DNA of 51,436 nt from Butyrivibrio sp. (GTDB lineage: Bacteria; Bacillota; Clostridia; Lachnospirales; Lachnospiraceae). The position numbers and the translations under genes are program-made. How positions within the stretch are numbered: position 1 is the first letter of the stretch; every line of letters starts with the position of its first letter. Below are positions 32,960 through 41,705 of this stretch, one piece after another. Location: positions 1 to 51,436 of the forward strand of contig NZ_JAGBLU010000025.1 of the NCBI RefSeq assembly GCF_017635265.1, written 5' to 3'. The notes below the pieces were generated by a model. The model was not told the DNA's origin and searched no databases. It saw only the letters and a list, made by a program, of their open reading frames with translations.

Positions 32960-33898
32960 ATGGGAAACATCAAGGATATACAGGAAAATATTTCAAAGGT
33001 CATAGTTGGAAAGGATGAGACAGTTCTTTTAACTGTGGTGGCAATGATTGCCGGGGGACATGTGCTTTTAGAGGATGTGCCCGGTACAGGTAAGACCGTG
33101 CTTGCAAAGTCTTTGGCCAGGACAGTTGATGGTACATTTAAAAGAATTCAGTTTACGCCGGATCTTCTCCCGTCTGATATTACAGGACTTAATGTATATC
33201 AGATGTCCAAGGGAGAATTTGTTTTTAACAAGGGGCCGGTTTTTTGCAACATCCTTTTGGCTGATGAGATAAACAGGGCAACTCCCAGAACTCAGGCAGG
33301 ACTTCTTGAGTGTATGGAAGAGAAACAGGTGACAATCGATGGTGCTACCAGAGAACTTGAGAGACCTTTCTTTGTTATAGCGACACAGAATCCTGTTGAG
33401 ACCAGTGGAACATTCCCTCTTCCGGAGGCTCAGCTTGACAGGTTTCTTATGAAGCTTTCTGTTGGTTTTCCGGACAGAGATGAAGAATTGAAGATCCTTG
33501 AGAGATTTGATGGCGGCAGCAGTTCAAAAACTTTGGAAAAATTAAGTGCGGTTGTCACTTTAAAAGAGATTGAAGATATGCACAATGAAGCTATGAAAGT
33601 TTCTGTTCATCCACATATCAGGGACTATATTGTGGATATTATCATGGCTACGAGAAACAGAAGGGATGTTGCTTCCGGAGTGAGCACAAGAGGAAGTCTT
33701 GCTCTTCTTAATTGCGCCAAGGTTTTAGCTTATGCTGAGGGCAGGGACTATGTGGTTCCTGAGGATGTTAAAAGGCTTGCAATTCCTGTACTGGCCCATA
33801 GACTTATACTTGCTTCAGGTTATGGGATAAATGCAGATGCAAGCGGAATAATTCAGAGTATTCTTGATGAAATTTCTGTGCCGACTGAGGTCTTCTGA
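32960..33898 (+). CDS. MoxR-family AAA+ ATPase
   Basis: 312 residues. MoxR hallmarks: Walker A LLEDVPGTGKTVLAKSLA near 34-50, FTPDLLPSDITGLNVY, Walker B LLADEINRATPRTQAGLLEC, and FPLPEAQLDRFLMKL. Such ATPases act as chaperones for the VWA/DUF58 proteins next to them. Stop overlaps the DUF58 start by one base (TGATG). Starts a three-gene operon. Confidence 0.92.
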   Translation: MGNIKDIQENISKVIVGKDETVLLTVVAMIAGGHVLLEDVPGTGKTVLAKSLARTVDGTFKRIQFTPDLLPSDITGLNVYQMSKGEFVFNKGPVFCNILLADEINRATPRTQAGLLECMEEKQVTIDGATRELERPFFVIATQNPVETSGTFPLPEAQLDRFLMKLSVGFPDRDEELKILERFDGGSSSKTLEKLSAVVTLKEIEDMHNEAMKVSVHPHIRDYIVDIIMATRNRRDVASGVSTRGSLALLNCAKVLAYAEGRDYVVPEDVKRLAIPVLAHRLILASGYGINADASGIIQSILDEISVPTEVF

Positions 33899-35022
33899 TG
33901 CCTATTATACTTATACCGATAGTTATTTTTGCGTTATACAGCTTTGAGAAATGGCTCTTTGGCAATTATTGGGACAAGGGGCTTATGGCCAGACTTGATT
34001 TTGTGGAGGAGGCTGTAAATGAGGGAGAAAAGGCTCATTTGCAGGAAGTTATTACAAACAGAAACTTTTTGCCGCTTCATATTTTGCAGGTCAGCTTCCA
34101 GACTGATAAGGGGCTTTTGTTCGGAGCAGAAACCAATTCGTCTGTTTCAGACAGAGTCAATGTGACTGATGTATTCAGTCTGGGATTATATGAAAAGATA
34201 ACAAGGGTAATAGATTTTGACTGTGAAAGAAGAGGATACTACAGCATCTTAAAAACTTCTCTCAAAGCGTCAGATTTTTTTAGCCCTGATATCAGATATA
34301 ACACCTTTGAACAGCACACGAATATCTATGTTTACCCTTTGTTTCTTTCGGCAGGGAAGATAGAAGTGCCTTTCAGGCAGCTTATGGGAGATGTGCTTTC
34401 AAAGCGTTTTTTGTATGAAGACAATTTTACATTTCGCGGTATCAGAGATTATTCGCAGGCAGATCCGCAAAATATGGTGAATTGGAAGGCAACGGCCAGG
34501 ACTGGTGATCTGAAGGTTAACCTGCATGATCACACATCTTCTCAGGAAGTTAAGTTTATTTTAAATGTGGATGAGCCGGGCATATTGTTCGAAAGTGAGC
34601 TTTTAGAGGACTGTATAAGGCTGACAATGTCTTTGGCAGTCAGATTTATTGAGGAAAATGTACCTGTATCTCTTTTGACCAACGGAAGAGATAAGGTGAC
34701 AGGAGAAAACATAAGATTGTTGGCCGGATCCTCAATGTTGCATGTTTCCAGCATCAAAAGGGCTCTTGCAAGGATAGATCTTGAAAAAATAACTCCTAAT
34801 TCCATGGCGGCTATAGTAGAGGGGGAGTTGGCAGGAAGTGATATCGGAAATACAACATTTTGTTATATTTCTACCACAAGAGGGGATGACTCCCTAAAAA
34901 CCGCAGATCTTTTGGCGGATAAAGCAGGGAAGCTTTTGTGGCTGTGCCCGTTAACAAAGGATATGAAGCAGGATGGGCCTGCAAATCCAAGGATAGATTT
35001 CAAAGTGGTTACACATGAATAA
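33898..35022 (+). CDS. DUF58 protein
   Basis: 374 residues. A short membrane anchor at the N-terminus (IILIPIVIFALYSF; family members often have two), then beta-rich region and the DUF58 core FRGIRDYSQADPQNMVNWKA at about 179-198, followed by a vWA-like fold. Works with the upstream MoxR ATPase; in other bacteria such pairs take part in envelope stress and protein maturation. Overlaps the next gene by 8 bases. Confidence 0.85.
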   Translation: MPIILIPIVIFALYSFEKWLFGNYWDKGLMARLDFVEEAVNEGEKAHLQEVITNRNFLPLHILQVSFQTDKGLLFGAETNSSVSDRVNVTDVFSLGLYEKITRVIDFDCERRGYYSILKTSLKASDFFSPDIRYNTFEQHTNIYVYPLFLSAGKIEVPFRQLMGDVLSKRFLYEDNFTFRGIRDYSQADPQNMVNWKATARTGDLKVNLHDHTSSQEVKFILNVDEPGILFESELLEDCIRLTMSLAVRFIEENVPVSLLTNGRDKVTGENIRLLAGSSMLHVSSIKRALARIDLEKITPNSMAAIVEGELAGSDIGNTTFCYISTTRGDDSLKTADLLADKAGKLLWLCPLTKDMKQDGPANPRIDFKVVTHE

Positions 35023-36097
35023 GAGGATAGAGGTCTTAAGGATAATAAACAACATAGTCATATTGCTGAGCCTTAACGTGCTGGGGATTATGTCAATTGG
35101 TCTTGGCGTGAAAAAAGAAGTGGTCATTGTCTTTTTGTGTATCACTTTTGTTTTGGTGATCATTACCCTTGTGCTGGAAAGAATCAGAGGTATACTTGTT
35201 TTTTATCCGGAGATATCGGAGGCGTTTTTCTTTATAGCTCTCTATGTTTTTTGCAGAATTGCCAAAATACAACAGGGAGTGATCATAGTCCTTGCAGGAG
35301 AGGCTGTTTGGGCAATTCTTGCTGTTTTTTATTACAATGCCAGACAGATTCTTGATGCGATGGCTCCTTTTAAAGATGGTTCAAGTGTTCCTTATGATTT
35401 AGTAAAAAAGAATAATGGACGAATGATGGGTATATCTGCTCTGACTGTAGCCGTGTCAATGTTCATTTGCTCATTGTTGGACTATGGAAAAGAGATAGTT
35501 TCTGCTATCAAATATGTTACATTCAGGTTTTTCAGATGGCTTTTTGGATTTTTTAAATTTAAAGAGCAGGAAGAATATGTGCCGCTTCAGGAAAGCTACA
35601 GCTTTGGACAGCGGCAGAGCCTTTTACCGGAGGATTATGAAGATAATTCCATATGGCACAGCTTGTGGGAAATACTATACTGGGTGCTTGCTGCAGCTGT
35701 TGTGATTGTGGTAATTGTCGCTTTCATCAGATGGATATTTGGGTTTTACAAAGCTCTTAAAAATTCAAAGAATGTCCTGAAAGATAAATTGTTAAGGGAT
35801 AAAGTAGAGTATTTAAGCCCCTTTGATCATAAGGAAAATGGAAGGGACGTCAAGAGAAATGAATCATTTCTTCAGATGAGGCTTAGCAATGAAGGCAGAA
35901 TAAGGCTTGCGTTTAGAAAGTATATAAAAAACGGAAGCGGTTACCCTGATGTAAAGCAATGTCAGACGCCCAGCGAACTTGAAAAAACATCAAAAGGAAA
36001 GGTGTCTGCGGCCATAAATATTTATGAAAAGGCCAGATATAGCAAGCATCAGATAACCGCTGAAGATTTAAGGCTTATGAAAAAAGCTGTAAAGTGA
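35015..36097 (+). CDS. DUF4129-type multi-pass membrane protein
   Basis: 360 residues. Five or six membrane segments (about 8-30, 34-54, 62-80, 86-106, 134-152, 220-244). The C-terminal cytoplasmic part RIRLAFRKYIKNG, then TPSELEK and NIYEKARYSKHQITAEDLRL is the DUF4129 pattern. Usually the third gene of MoxR-DUF58 operons, often followed by a transglutaminase-like protein, which is absent here. The stop is 6 bases from the end of the converging lipoprotein gene. Confidence 0.72.
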   Translation: MNKRIEVLRIINNIVILLSLNVLGIMSIGLGVKKEVVIVFLCITFVLVIITLVLERIRGILVFYPEISEAFFFIALYVFCRIAKIQQGVIIVLAGEAVWAILAVFYYNARQILDAMAPFKDGSSVPYDLVKKNNGRMMGISALTVAVSMFICSLLDYGKEIVSAIKYVTFRFFRWLFGFFKFKEQEEYVPLQESYSFGQRQSLLPEDYEDNSIWHSLWEILYWVLAAAVVIVVIVAFIRWIFGFYKALKNSKNVLKDKLLRDKVEYLSPFDHKENGRDVKRNESFLQMRLSNEGRIRLAFRKYIKNGSGYPDVKQCQTPSELEKTSKGKVSAAINIYEKARYSKHQITAEDLRLMKKAVK

Positions 36098-36103
36098 CAG
36101 TTC

Positions 36104-37246
36104 CTAAAAAATTGATGTAACATCTGTGATTTGATTATCAGTTACCTTAAATGACCAGATTGAGTGGTCTTTTAACCTGTGCTCTGTAAGGAAAAAAGTG
36201 TCTTCAACATTTGATATATAATATGGAGTTCCGCCGCCTATGAAACACTCAGAATAAATGTCTTCATATTTTCCCTGGCTTAAATCAGAAAGCGATGCAG
36301 TCTTTATGATAGTTGCATAATCCTGAGAGCCTGTCGTGTCTGTTGAAACTGAAATATAATAGTAGTCCTGAATTTTGGAAATCTGCACCATTCCGGCAAC
36401 TTCTGCGGGAACGGTGTACTTTTCTTTTACATCTAAAGTATCAAGGTCGCACATTAAAATGTTGGAAGCACCTGCAGAATCTGTGTCGGAGACTCCCGAA
36501 ACAAAGTAAATATAACCATCTATAATGGAAAAAGAGCGGACATAAATACCGTTAAGCTCGTCAATTCTGCGTATATCTGTTAAATACATTCTGGTGGAAT
36601 CAGCAGTATGCCTGAAGCAGTAAAGCTCACCTGTAGTAGAACTCCACACGTAGAAAGTATCGGTAACTTCGTTGTAGACAGTGTAGTGAGGCCTGTTTCC
36701 GATATCGTAGAAGGTCTGAGTATGGATGAATTTATCATTAACCTTCTCGTAAATCAGAACCCTGTTGTTTTCTGTGTCGTCAATCATATATACGGAGCCG
36801 TCACTTGCTATTGTGTGAGGCTGCGTGGCATCGCCGGACATAATGTACCATTCATCAAGCGGGGCATTAAGTTCATCTGAGTAAATTACTCTGTTGTGAT
36901 AACAATCTACTATGAACCATGTATCGTCCTGTCTGGTGATGTATGTTGGAACACTAAGGGTGGTGTCATAGTTTTGTACAATCTCTATGCCTGCTATGGC
37001 ATCTTCTATGTCACCGTCATCTTCTGCATCTGCCAGTTCCTGACCTACTGAAGTCAGGCTTGATTCCATAATGTATGTGTCTCCTGTAAAAGGGGTTGCA
37101 GGAGTAAGAGTTGTTGAGGCAGCAGATGCCGGATCATTGGAAGTATCATCAGCCAAAATGCCGTCTGCATCCTGTATATTGCATCCTGTCAGCAGTGATA
37201 ATGCGGTAATCAGGCTTAATGTTTTATGTAAAAATGTTTTATTCAT
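36104..37246 (-). CDS. Lipoprotein with beta-propeller-like repeats
   Basis: 380 residues. Signal with lipobox LLTGC (Cys22) and a Ser/Thr/Ala/Pro-rich linker. The rest has repeated beta motifs typical of NHL/6-bladed propellers: WFIVDCYHNRVIYSD, SVYMIDDTENNRVLIYEKV, TFYVWSSTTGELYCFRH, YIYFVSGV. An extracellular ligand- or polymer-binding role is plausible; no catalytic motif seen. It converges on the DUF4129 gene with no terminator between them. Confidence 0.75.
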   Translation of the reverse strand: MNKTFLHKTLSLITALSLLTGCNIQDADGILADDTSNDPASAASTTLTPATPFTGDTYIMESSLTSVGQELADAEDDGDIEDAIAGIEIVQNYDTTLSVPTYITRQDDTWFIVDCYHNRVIYSDELNAPLDEWYIMSGDATQPHTIASDGSVYMIDDTENNRVLIYEKVNDKFIHTQTFYDIGNRPHYTVYNEVTDTFYVWSSTTGELYCFRHTADSTRMYLTDIRRIDELNGIYVRSFSIIDGYIYFVSGVSDTDSAGASNILMCDLDTLDVKEKYTVPAEVAGMVQISKIQDYYYISVSTDTTGSQDYATIIKTASLSDLSQGKYEDIYSECFIGGGTPYYISNVEDTFFLTEHRLKDHSIWSFKVTDNQITDVTSIF

Positions 37247-37374
37247 TGGAAATATGTCCTTTTCAAAACTTCTTCTAGTTTACATTATGTTTGTTTCAAG
37301 GTAAAGGATATTGAAAAATATACTATAAAACGTTACGATTATTATAATAATATCGCATATTTAGGGGGTATAGT

Positions 37375-38403
37375 ATGGTTACGATCAGTCTCTGTATGAT
37401 AGTGAAAAATGAAGAAAGCTGTCTCGAAAAGTGTTTGAATAGTTTAAAAGGTCTGGTAGATGAGATGATTGTGGTTGATACCGGCTCAACAGACAAGACA
37501 AAAGAAATAGCAGCGAGGTTTGGAGCTAAAATCTTTGATTTTAAGTGGACCGGTGATTTTAGTGAAGCAAGGAATTTCTCTTTTTCCAAGGCTACTTGTG
37601 ACTATATATACACTGCTGATGCTGACGAGGAGCTGGATGAGGCAAACAGGGACAGATTTATTCAGCTGAAAAGAGATTTGGAAGAGCTTGATATTGATAT
37701 CGTGCAGATGTACTATTGTAACCAGTTGTCTTTTCGCACGGTGTACAACTATGACCGGGAGCTTAGACCTAAGCTGTTTAAAAGAGTGAGATATTTTGTC
37801 TGGGAAGATCCTATCCATGAACAGGTTGTTTTGGATCCTGTTATTGTCAATTCGGAAATAGAGATCATTCATAATCCCGGTGAAAATCATGCAGCCAGAG
37901 ATCTTGATTCCTTTAGAAAGGCGATTTTGGACGGAAAATATATATCCAGACGTCTTTATGGCATGTATGCCAGAGAGCTGATGATGGCAGGAAGGGATGA
38001 AGACTTTTTAAAAGCAAAAACTTTTTTTGAAGAATCGCTGAAAGATACCAATAGAAGCCTTGATGAGATTAAGGAAGGAAGCTGTATTTTGGCGCATATA
38101 GCAGTTATTGAGAATGATGCGGCAACTCTTTTGAAATATGCTCTTAAAGTCGCAATAACCGAAATGTCCAGCGAGATGTGTTATGAACTTGGCGATTTTT
38201 ATTATGAAAAAGGGGACTATGATGAGGCTATAGTGTGGTATTATAATGCAGCGTACGAGTGCGAAAGTATACTGGATATTCAAAAATCAAAAGAACTTCC
38301 AAGGCTTGCGATTGCAAAGTGCTACAGAGCTTTAGGCAATGATGAAGTGGCTGCTGACTATGAAAAAGAGGCCTTGGAATCAAAAAAGGAAGAGGAATGT
38401 TAG
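37375..38403 (+). CDS. GT-A glycosyltransferase with C-terminal TPR
   Basis: 342 residues. Residues 1-200: ISLCMIVKNEESCLEKCLNS, VDEMIVVDTGSTDKTKEIA, FSEARNFSFSKATCDYIYTA and the metal-binding ADADEEL, the pattern of the SunS/WaaE-like GT2 group. Residues 215-340: TPR-like helices (EMCYELGDFYYEKGDYDEAI, AIAKCYRALGNDEVAADYEK). It opens the glycan operon. GGGGGTATAGT precedes ATG 37375. It overlaps rfbG by 7 bases. Confidence 0.85.
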   Translation: MVTISLCMIVKNEESCLEKCLNSLKGLVDEMIVVDTGSTDKTKEIAARFGAKIFDFKWTGDFSEARNFSFSKATCDYIYTADADEELDEANRDRFIQLKRDLEELDIDIVQMYYCNQLSFRTVYNYDRELRPKLFKRVRYFVWEDPIHEQVVLDPVIVNSEIEIIHNPGENHAARDLDSFRKAILDGKYISRRLYGMYARELMMAGRDEDFLKAKTFFEESLKDTNRSLDEIKEGSCILAHIAVIENDAATLLKYALKVAITEMSSEMCYELGDFYYEKGDYDEAIVWYYNAAYECESILDIQKSKELPRLAIAKCYRALGNDEVAADYEKEALESKKEEEC

Positions 38404-39437
38404 ATTTTTACAAGGGAAAAAGGGTGCTTATCACCGGCCATACGGGCTTTAAAGGCAGCTGGCTTACTAAAATTTTAAGTTTAGCGGGAGCCCAAGTATA
38501 TGGCTATTCTTTACCTCCTGAAGGAGATGAAAACTTATTCGATATTTCTAAAGTGGATGAGAGCATTGAGTCATTTTTTGGAGATATCAGGGACTATGAC
38601 AGTTTAAAGAAATTTTTTGACGAGGCAAAGCCTGAGATCGTGTTTCATCTTGCTGCGCAGCCTTTGGTCAGGGACTCATACGAAAGACCGCGTTACACTT
38701 ATGAAACAAATGTCATGGGGACGGTGAATGTATGTGAATGCGTAAGAATGTCCGGAACTGTCAAATCTTTTCTTAATATTACCACAGACAAGGTTTATCA
38801 GAATAATGAGTGGGAATGGGGTTACAGAGAGGATGAAAAGCTTGATGGCTATGATCCCTACTCCAACAGTAAGTCCTGCTCAGAACTGGTAACTCATTCT
38901 TATATAAATTCATTTTTTGGGGATTTACAGATTGCAACATCGACTGCCAGAGCCGGCAATGTCATTGGCGGCGGCGATTTTGCCAAGGACAGGATTGTTC
39001 CTGATCTGGTTCGTGCCTGCAGAAGCGGACAAAAGATCACTTTAAGAAATCCTGACTCTACCAGGCCTTATCAGCATGTACTTGAGGCTTTGTCTGCTTA
39101 TCTTTTGATTGCAGAAAAACAGTATGAAGATCCGAAGTTTGCAGGATTTTATAATGTTGGACCCAATGATGCAGATGCTGTAACTACGATTAAAATAGCA
39201 AGGTTATTCAGGGAAAAATACGGAGAGCCGGAAATTGAAATAAAACCTGATGGTGGTCCTCATGAGGCAAACTATTTAAAGCTTGACTGTTCCAAAATAA
39301 AGAGTAAATTAGGATGGGTGCCTAAGTGGGATATCAACATGGCTATTGAAAAGACTGTTGAATGGACTAAGGGCTATTTAGAGGGGCGAGCAGTAGAAAT
39401 TATGGAAAAAGAAATTAAGGAGCATTTTGATGATTAA
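38397..39437 (+). CDS. rfbG: CDP-glucose 4,6-dehydratase
   Basis: 346 residues, SDR fold. It converts CDP-glucose to CDP-4-keto-6-deoxyglucose. Seen: ITGHTGFKGSWL (family form of the NAD-binding glycine loop), FHLAAQPLVRDSYERPRYTY, ITTDKVYQNNEWEWGYRE, the YSNSK catalytic Tyr-Lys, and DSTRPYQHVLEALSAYL. It is followed by rfbH and an SDR reductase: the CDP-3,6-dideoxyhexose route. The cytidylyltransferase that makes CDP-glucose (rfbF) is not in this window. Confidence 0.92.
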   Translation: MLDFYKGKRVLITGHTGFKGSWLTKILSLAGAQVYGYSLPPEGDENLFDISKVDESIESFFGDIRDYDSLKKFFDEAKPEIVFHLAAQPLVRDSYERPRYTYETNVMGTVNVCECVRMSGTVKSFLNITTDKVYQNNEWEWGYREDEKLDGYDPYSNSKSCSELVTHSYINSFFGDLQIATSTARAGNVIGGGDFAKDRIVPDLVRACRSGQKITLRNPDSTRPYQHVLEALSAYLLIAEKQYEDPKFAGFYNVGPNDADAVTTIKIARLFREKYGEPEIEIKPDGGPHEANYLKLDCSKIKSKLGWVPKWDINMAIEKTVEWTKGYLEGRAVEIMEKEIKEHFDD

Positions 39438-40782
39438 CAAAGAAGCTGAAAAAGCTGCCAGAGAGAAAATTCTGGAACTTGTGGCAGATTATTACGATAA
39501 ATTTTTGAAGGTAGATAATTCTGATTTTAACGAAGGTGACAGAATCCCATATTCAGGAAGAGTATTTGATGAGAAGGAAGTTAAGAACCTTGTGGATTCA
39601 TCCCTTGATTTTTGGCTCACGGCAGGAAGATATACCGATGAATTTGAAAAGAGATTTGGTGAGCTTTTGGGAGTAAAGGGAGTAAGCCTTGTAAACAGCG
39701 GATCATCAGCCAATCTTATTGCTTTTATGGCTCTTACAGCACCTGAGCTTGGAGAGAGAAGGGTAAAAAGAGGTGATGAAGTCATAACAGTTGCCTGCGG
39801 ATTCCCTACAACCATTGCACCGGTTATTCAGTATGGCGCAGTACCTGTATTTGTGGATGTTACAATTCCTCAATATAACATTGATGTGACAAAGCTTGAA
39901 GAAGCTTTGAGCGAAAAGACAAAGGCTGTAATGATCGCACATACCCTTGGAAATCCATTTGATCTAAAGAGTGTAAGAGAGTTTTGCGATAAGCATGAGC
40001 TTTGGCTTATTGAGGACAACTGCGATGCTTTGGGCTCTGAGTATGAAATAAACGGGGAAACCAGATTTACGGGAACCTGGGGTGATATTGGAACATCAAG
40101 CTTTTATCCTCCGCACCACATTACAATGGGCGAGGGCGGCTGTGTATATACGAACAATGGCCTTTTGCACAGACTTGTAAGAAGCTACCGTGACTGGGGA
40201 AGAGACTGTGTATGTCCTCCCGGAAAGGACAACTTCTGCGGACACAGGTTTGACGGAAAGTTTGGAGAGCTTCCTGTGGGTTATGACCACAAATATGTTT
40301 ACAGTCATCTTGGCTATAATCTAAAGGCAACAGATATGCAGGCTGCGGTTGGCTGTGCTCAGCTTGATAAGCTTATTTCTTTTGCAAAAGCGCGTAGAAA
40401 TAACTGGGATATTCTTAGAAAAGAACTTGAATGTGTCAGCGATCTTCTTATTCTTCCTGAGGCAGCAGACAATTCCAATCCTTCATGGTTTGGATTTATT
40501 ATGTGTGTAAAAGAAAATGTCGGTGTTTCAAGAAATGACATTACAAAAGCTCTTGAAGATAACAACATTCAGACAAGACTTCTTTTCTCCGGAAATATCA
40601 TAAAGCACCCTTGCTTTGCTGAGTACAAAGAAGGCGAGGACTATAGGGTAGTGGGCTCTCTTGATGTGACAGACAGAGTAATGAATAATGCATTTTGGGT
40701 TGGAGTTTATCCCGGAATGAACGAGAAAAAGATTAAATTTATGGCAGGGGTTATTAAAAAAGCCCTTGGAAGATCCGTATGA
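39430..40782 (+). CDS. rfbH: CDP-4-keto-6-deoxyglucose 3-dehydrase (E1)
   Basis: 450 residues from ATG 39430 with AAGGAG six bases upstream, overlapping the end of rfbG. Aminotransferase-fold PMP enzyme of 3,6-dideoxyhexose synthesis: SLVNSGSSANLIAFMAL, IEDNCDALGSEYE, and the E1 signature PPHHITMGEGG where His replaces the usual PLP-binding Lys. A Cys-rich stretch DCVCPPGKDNFCG supplies ligands for the [2Fe-2S] cluster of E1. A reductase partner (E3) is not seen nearby. Confidence 0.92.
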   Translation: MINKEAEKAAREKILELVADYYDKFLKVDNSDFNEGDRIPYSGRVFDEKEVKNLVDSSLDFWLTAGRYTDEFEKRFGELLGVKGVSLVNSGSSANLIAFMALTAPELGERRVKRGDEVITVACGFPTTIAPVIQYGAVPVFVDVTIPQYNIDVTKLEEALSEKTKAVMIAHTLGNPFDLKSVREFCDKHELWLIEDNCDALGSEYEINGETRFTGTWGDIGTSSFYPPHHITMGEGGCVYTNNGLLHRLVRSYRDWGRDCVCPPGKDNFCGHRFDGKFGELPVGYDHKYVYSHLGYNLKATDMQAAVGCAQLDKLISFAKARRNNWDILRKELECVSDLLILPEAADNSNPSWFGFIMCVKENVGVSRNDITKALEDNNIQTRLLFSGNIIKHPCFAEYKEGEDYRVVGSLDVTDRVMNNAFWVGVYPGMNEKKIKFMAGVIKKALGRSV

Positions 40783-41690
40783 AGACCGCAGTTGTAAGTG
40801 GAGCTTTTGGTTTTGCCGGAGCCAACCTTGTGGAGCATCTTTTAGATAATAACTATGTTGTTTATGCCATAGGAAGAGCCGGTTCCTCTCACAATGACAG
40901 ATTTAAGGAAAACGATAGACTTAAAATTCGTTTTGTTGACATGGATGATTATGACAAGATAGCGTCCTTGTTGGAGCCTGAAGATGTATGTGGAAAAGAG
41001 ATTATTTTTTTCCACTTGTCATGGGGCGGACAAAGAGATGACTTTGATGCACAGCTTAAAAATATTGACGGTGCATTAAAGTTTATGGATAGTGCAATAA
41101 GCCTTGTGGGCAAAGCAAAAAGCATTTGCTTCGTGGGTATAGGCTCTCAGGCAGAGTACGGTGAAAAAAGTGATGAAGCTGAGCTTTATGAGCAAGCTTT
41201 ACCGGAACCGTTTTCTGCCTATGGATCAGCCAAGGCAGCAGCTTTTTATCTCCTTAAGAATAAAGCAAAATTGTCCGAAATACATTTTGTGTGGGGCAGG
41301 ATATTCAGTCTTATTGGAAAGTATGAGCCGGAAGGCAGAATGCTGCCGGATCTTGTCAGAAAGCTAAGAAATGGTGAGGAAGTTTATCTTAGCTCTTGCA
41401 GGCAGTACTGGGATTATATGGATGCTTTTGATGCTGCAAGGGCAATAAGGCTCCTTGGCGAAAAAGGCAGAAACGGCGAAGCTTACAATATTGCCAGTGG
41501 TATTTACAAGCCGCTTAAGGAATTTGTAAAAGAGGCTGCCCTTTATTTAAAGGCAGATGAAAAGCTTTTACATTTTGGGGATGATCCAAAACCATATGTT
41601 TCTTTTAAACCATCAGTAAAAAAACTTGTAGACGACACCGGATTTGAGGTTAGGGCTTCATTTACGGATTCAATAGAAAAGTATTTTTAA
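40779..41690 (+). CDS. SDR-family nucleotide-sugar reductase/epimerase
   Basis: 303 residues, overlapping rfbH by ATGA. GAFGFAGANLVEHLL is the NAD(P)-binding loop; SAYGSAKAAAF holds the catalytic Tyr-x-x-x-Lys; WDYMDAFDAARAIRLL and EAYNIASG follow. From position right after rfbG-rfbH, the likely job is reduction of the 4-keto group to give a CDP-dideoxyhexose such as abequose or paratose. Which epimer cannot be told from sequence. Confidence 0.72.
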   Translation: MKTAVVSGAFGFAGANLVEHLLDNNYVVYAIGRAGSSHNDRFKENDRLKIRFVDMDDYDKIASLLEPEDVCGKEIIFFHLSWGGQRDDFDAQLKNIDGALKFMDSAISLVGKAKSICFVGIGSQAEYGEKSDEAELYEQALPEPFSAYGSAKAAAFYLLKNKAKLSEIHFVWGRIFSLIGKYEPEGRMLPDLVRKLRNGEEVYLSSCRQYWDYMDAFDAARAIRLLGEKGRNGEAYNIASGIYKPLKEFVKEAALYLKADEKLLHFGDDPKPYVSFKPSVKKLVDDTGFEVRASFTDSIEKYF

Positions 41691-41705
41691 GCTGTAGGGT
41701 GAGGC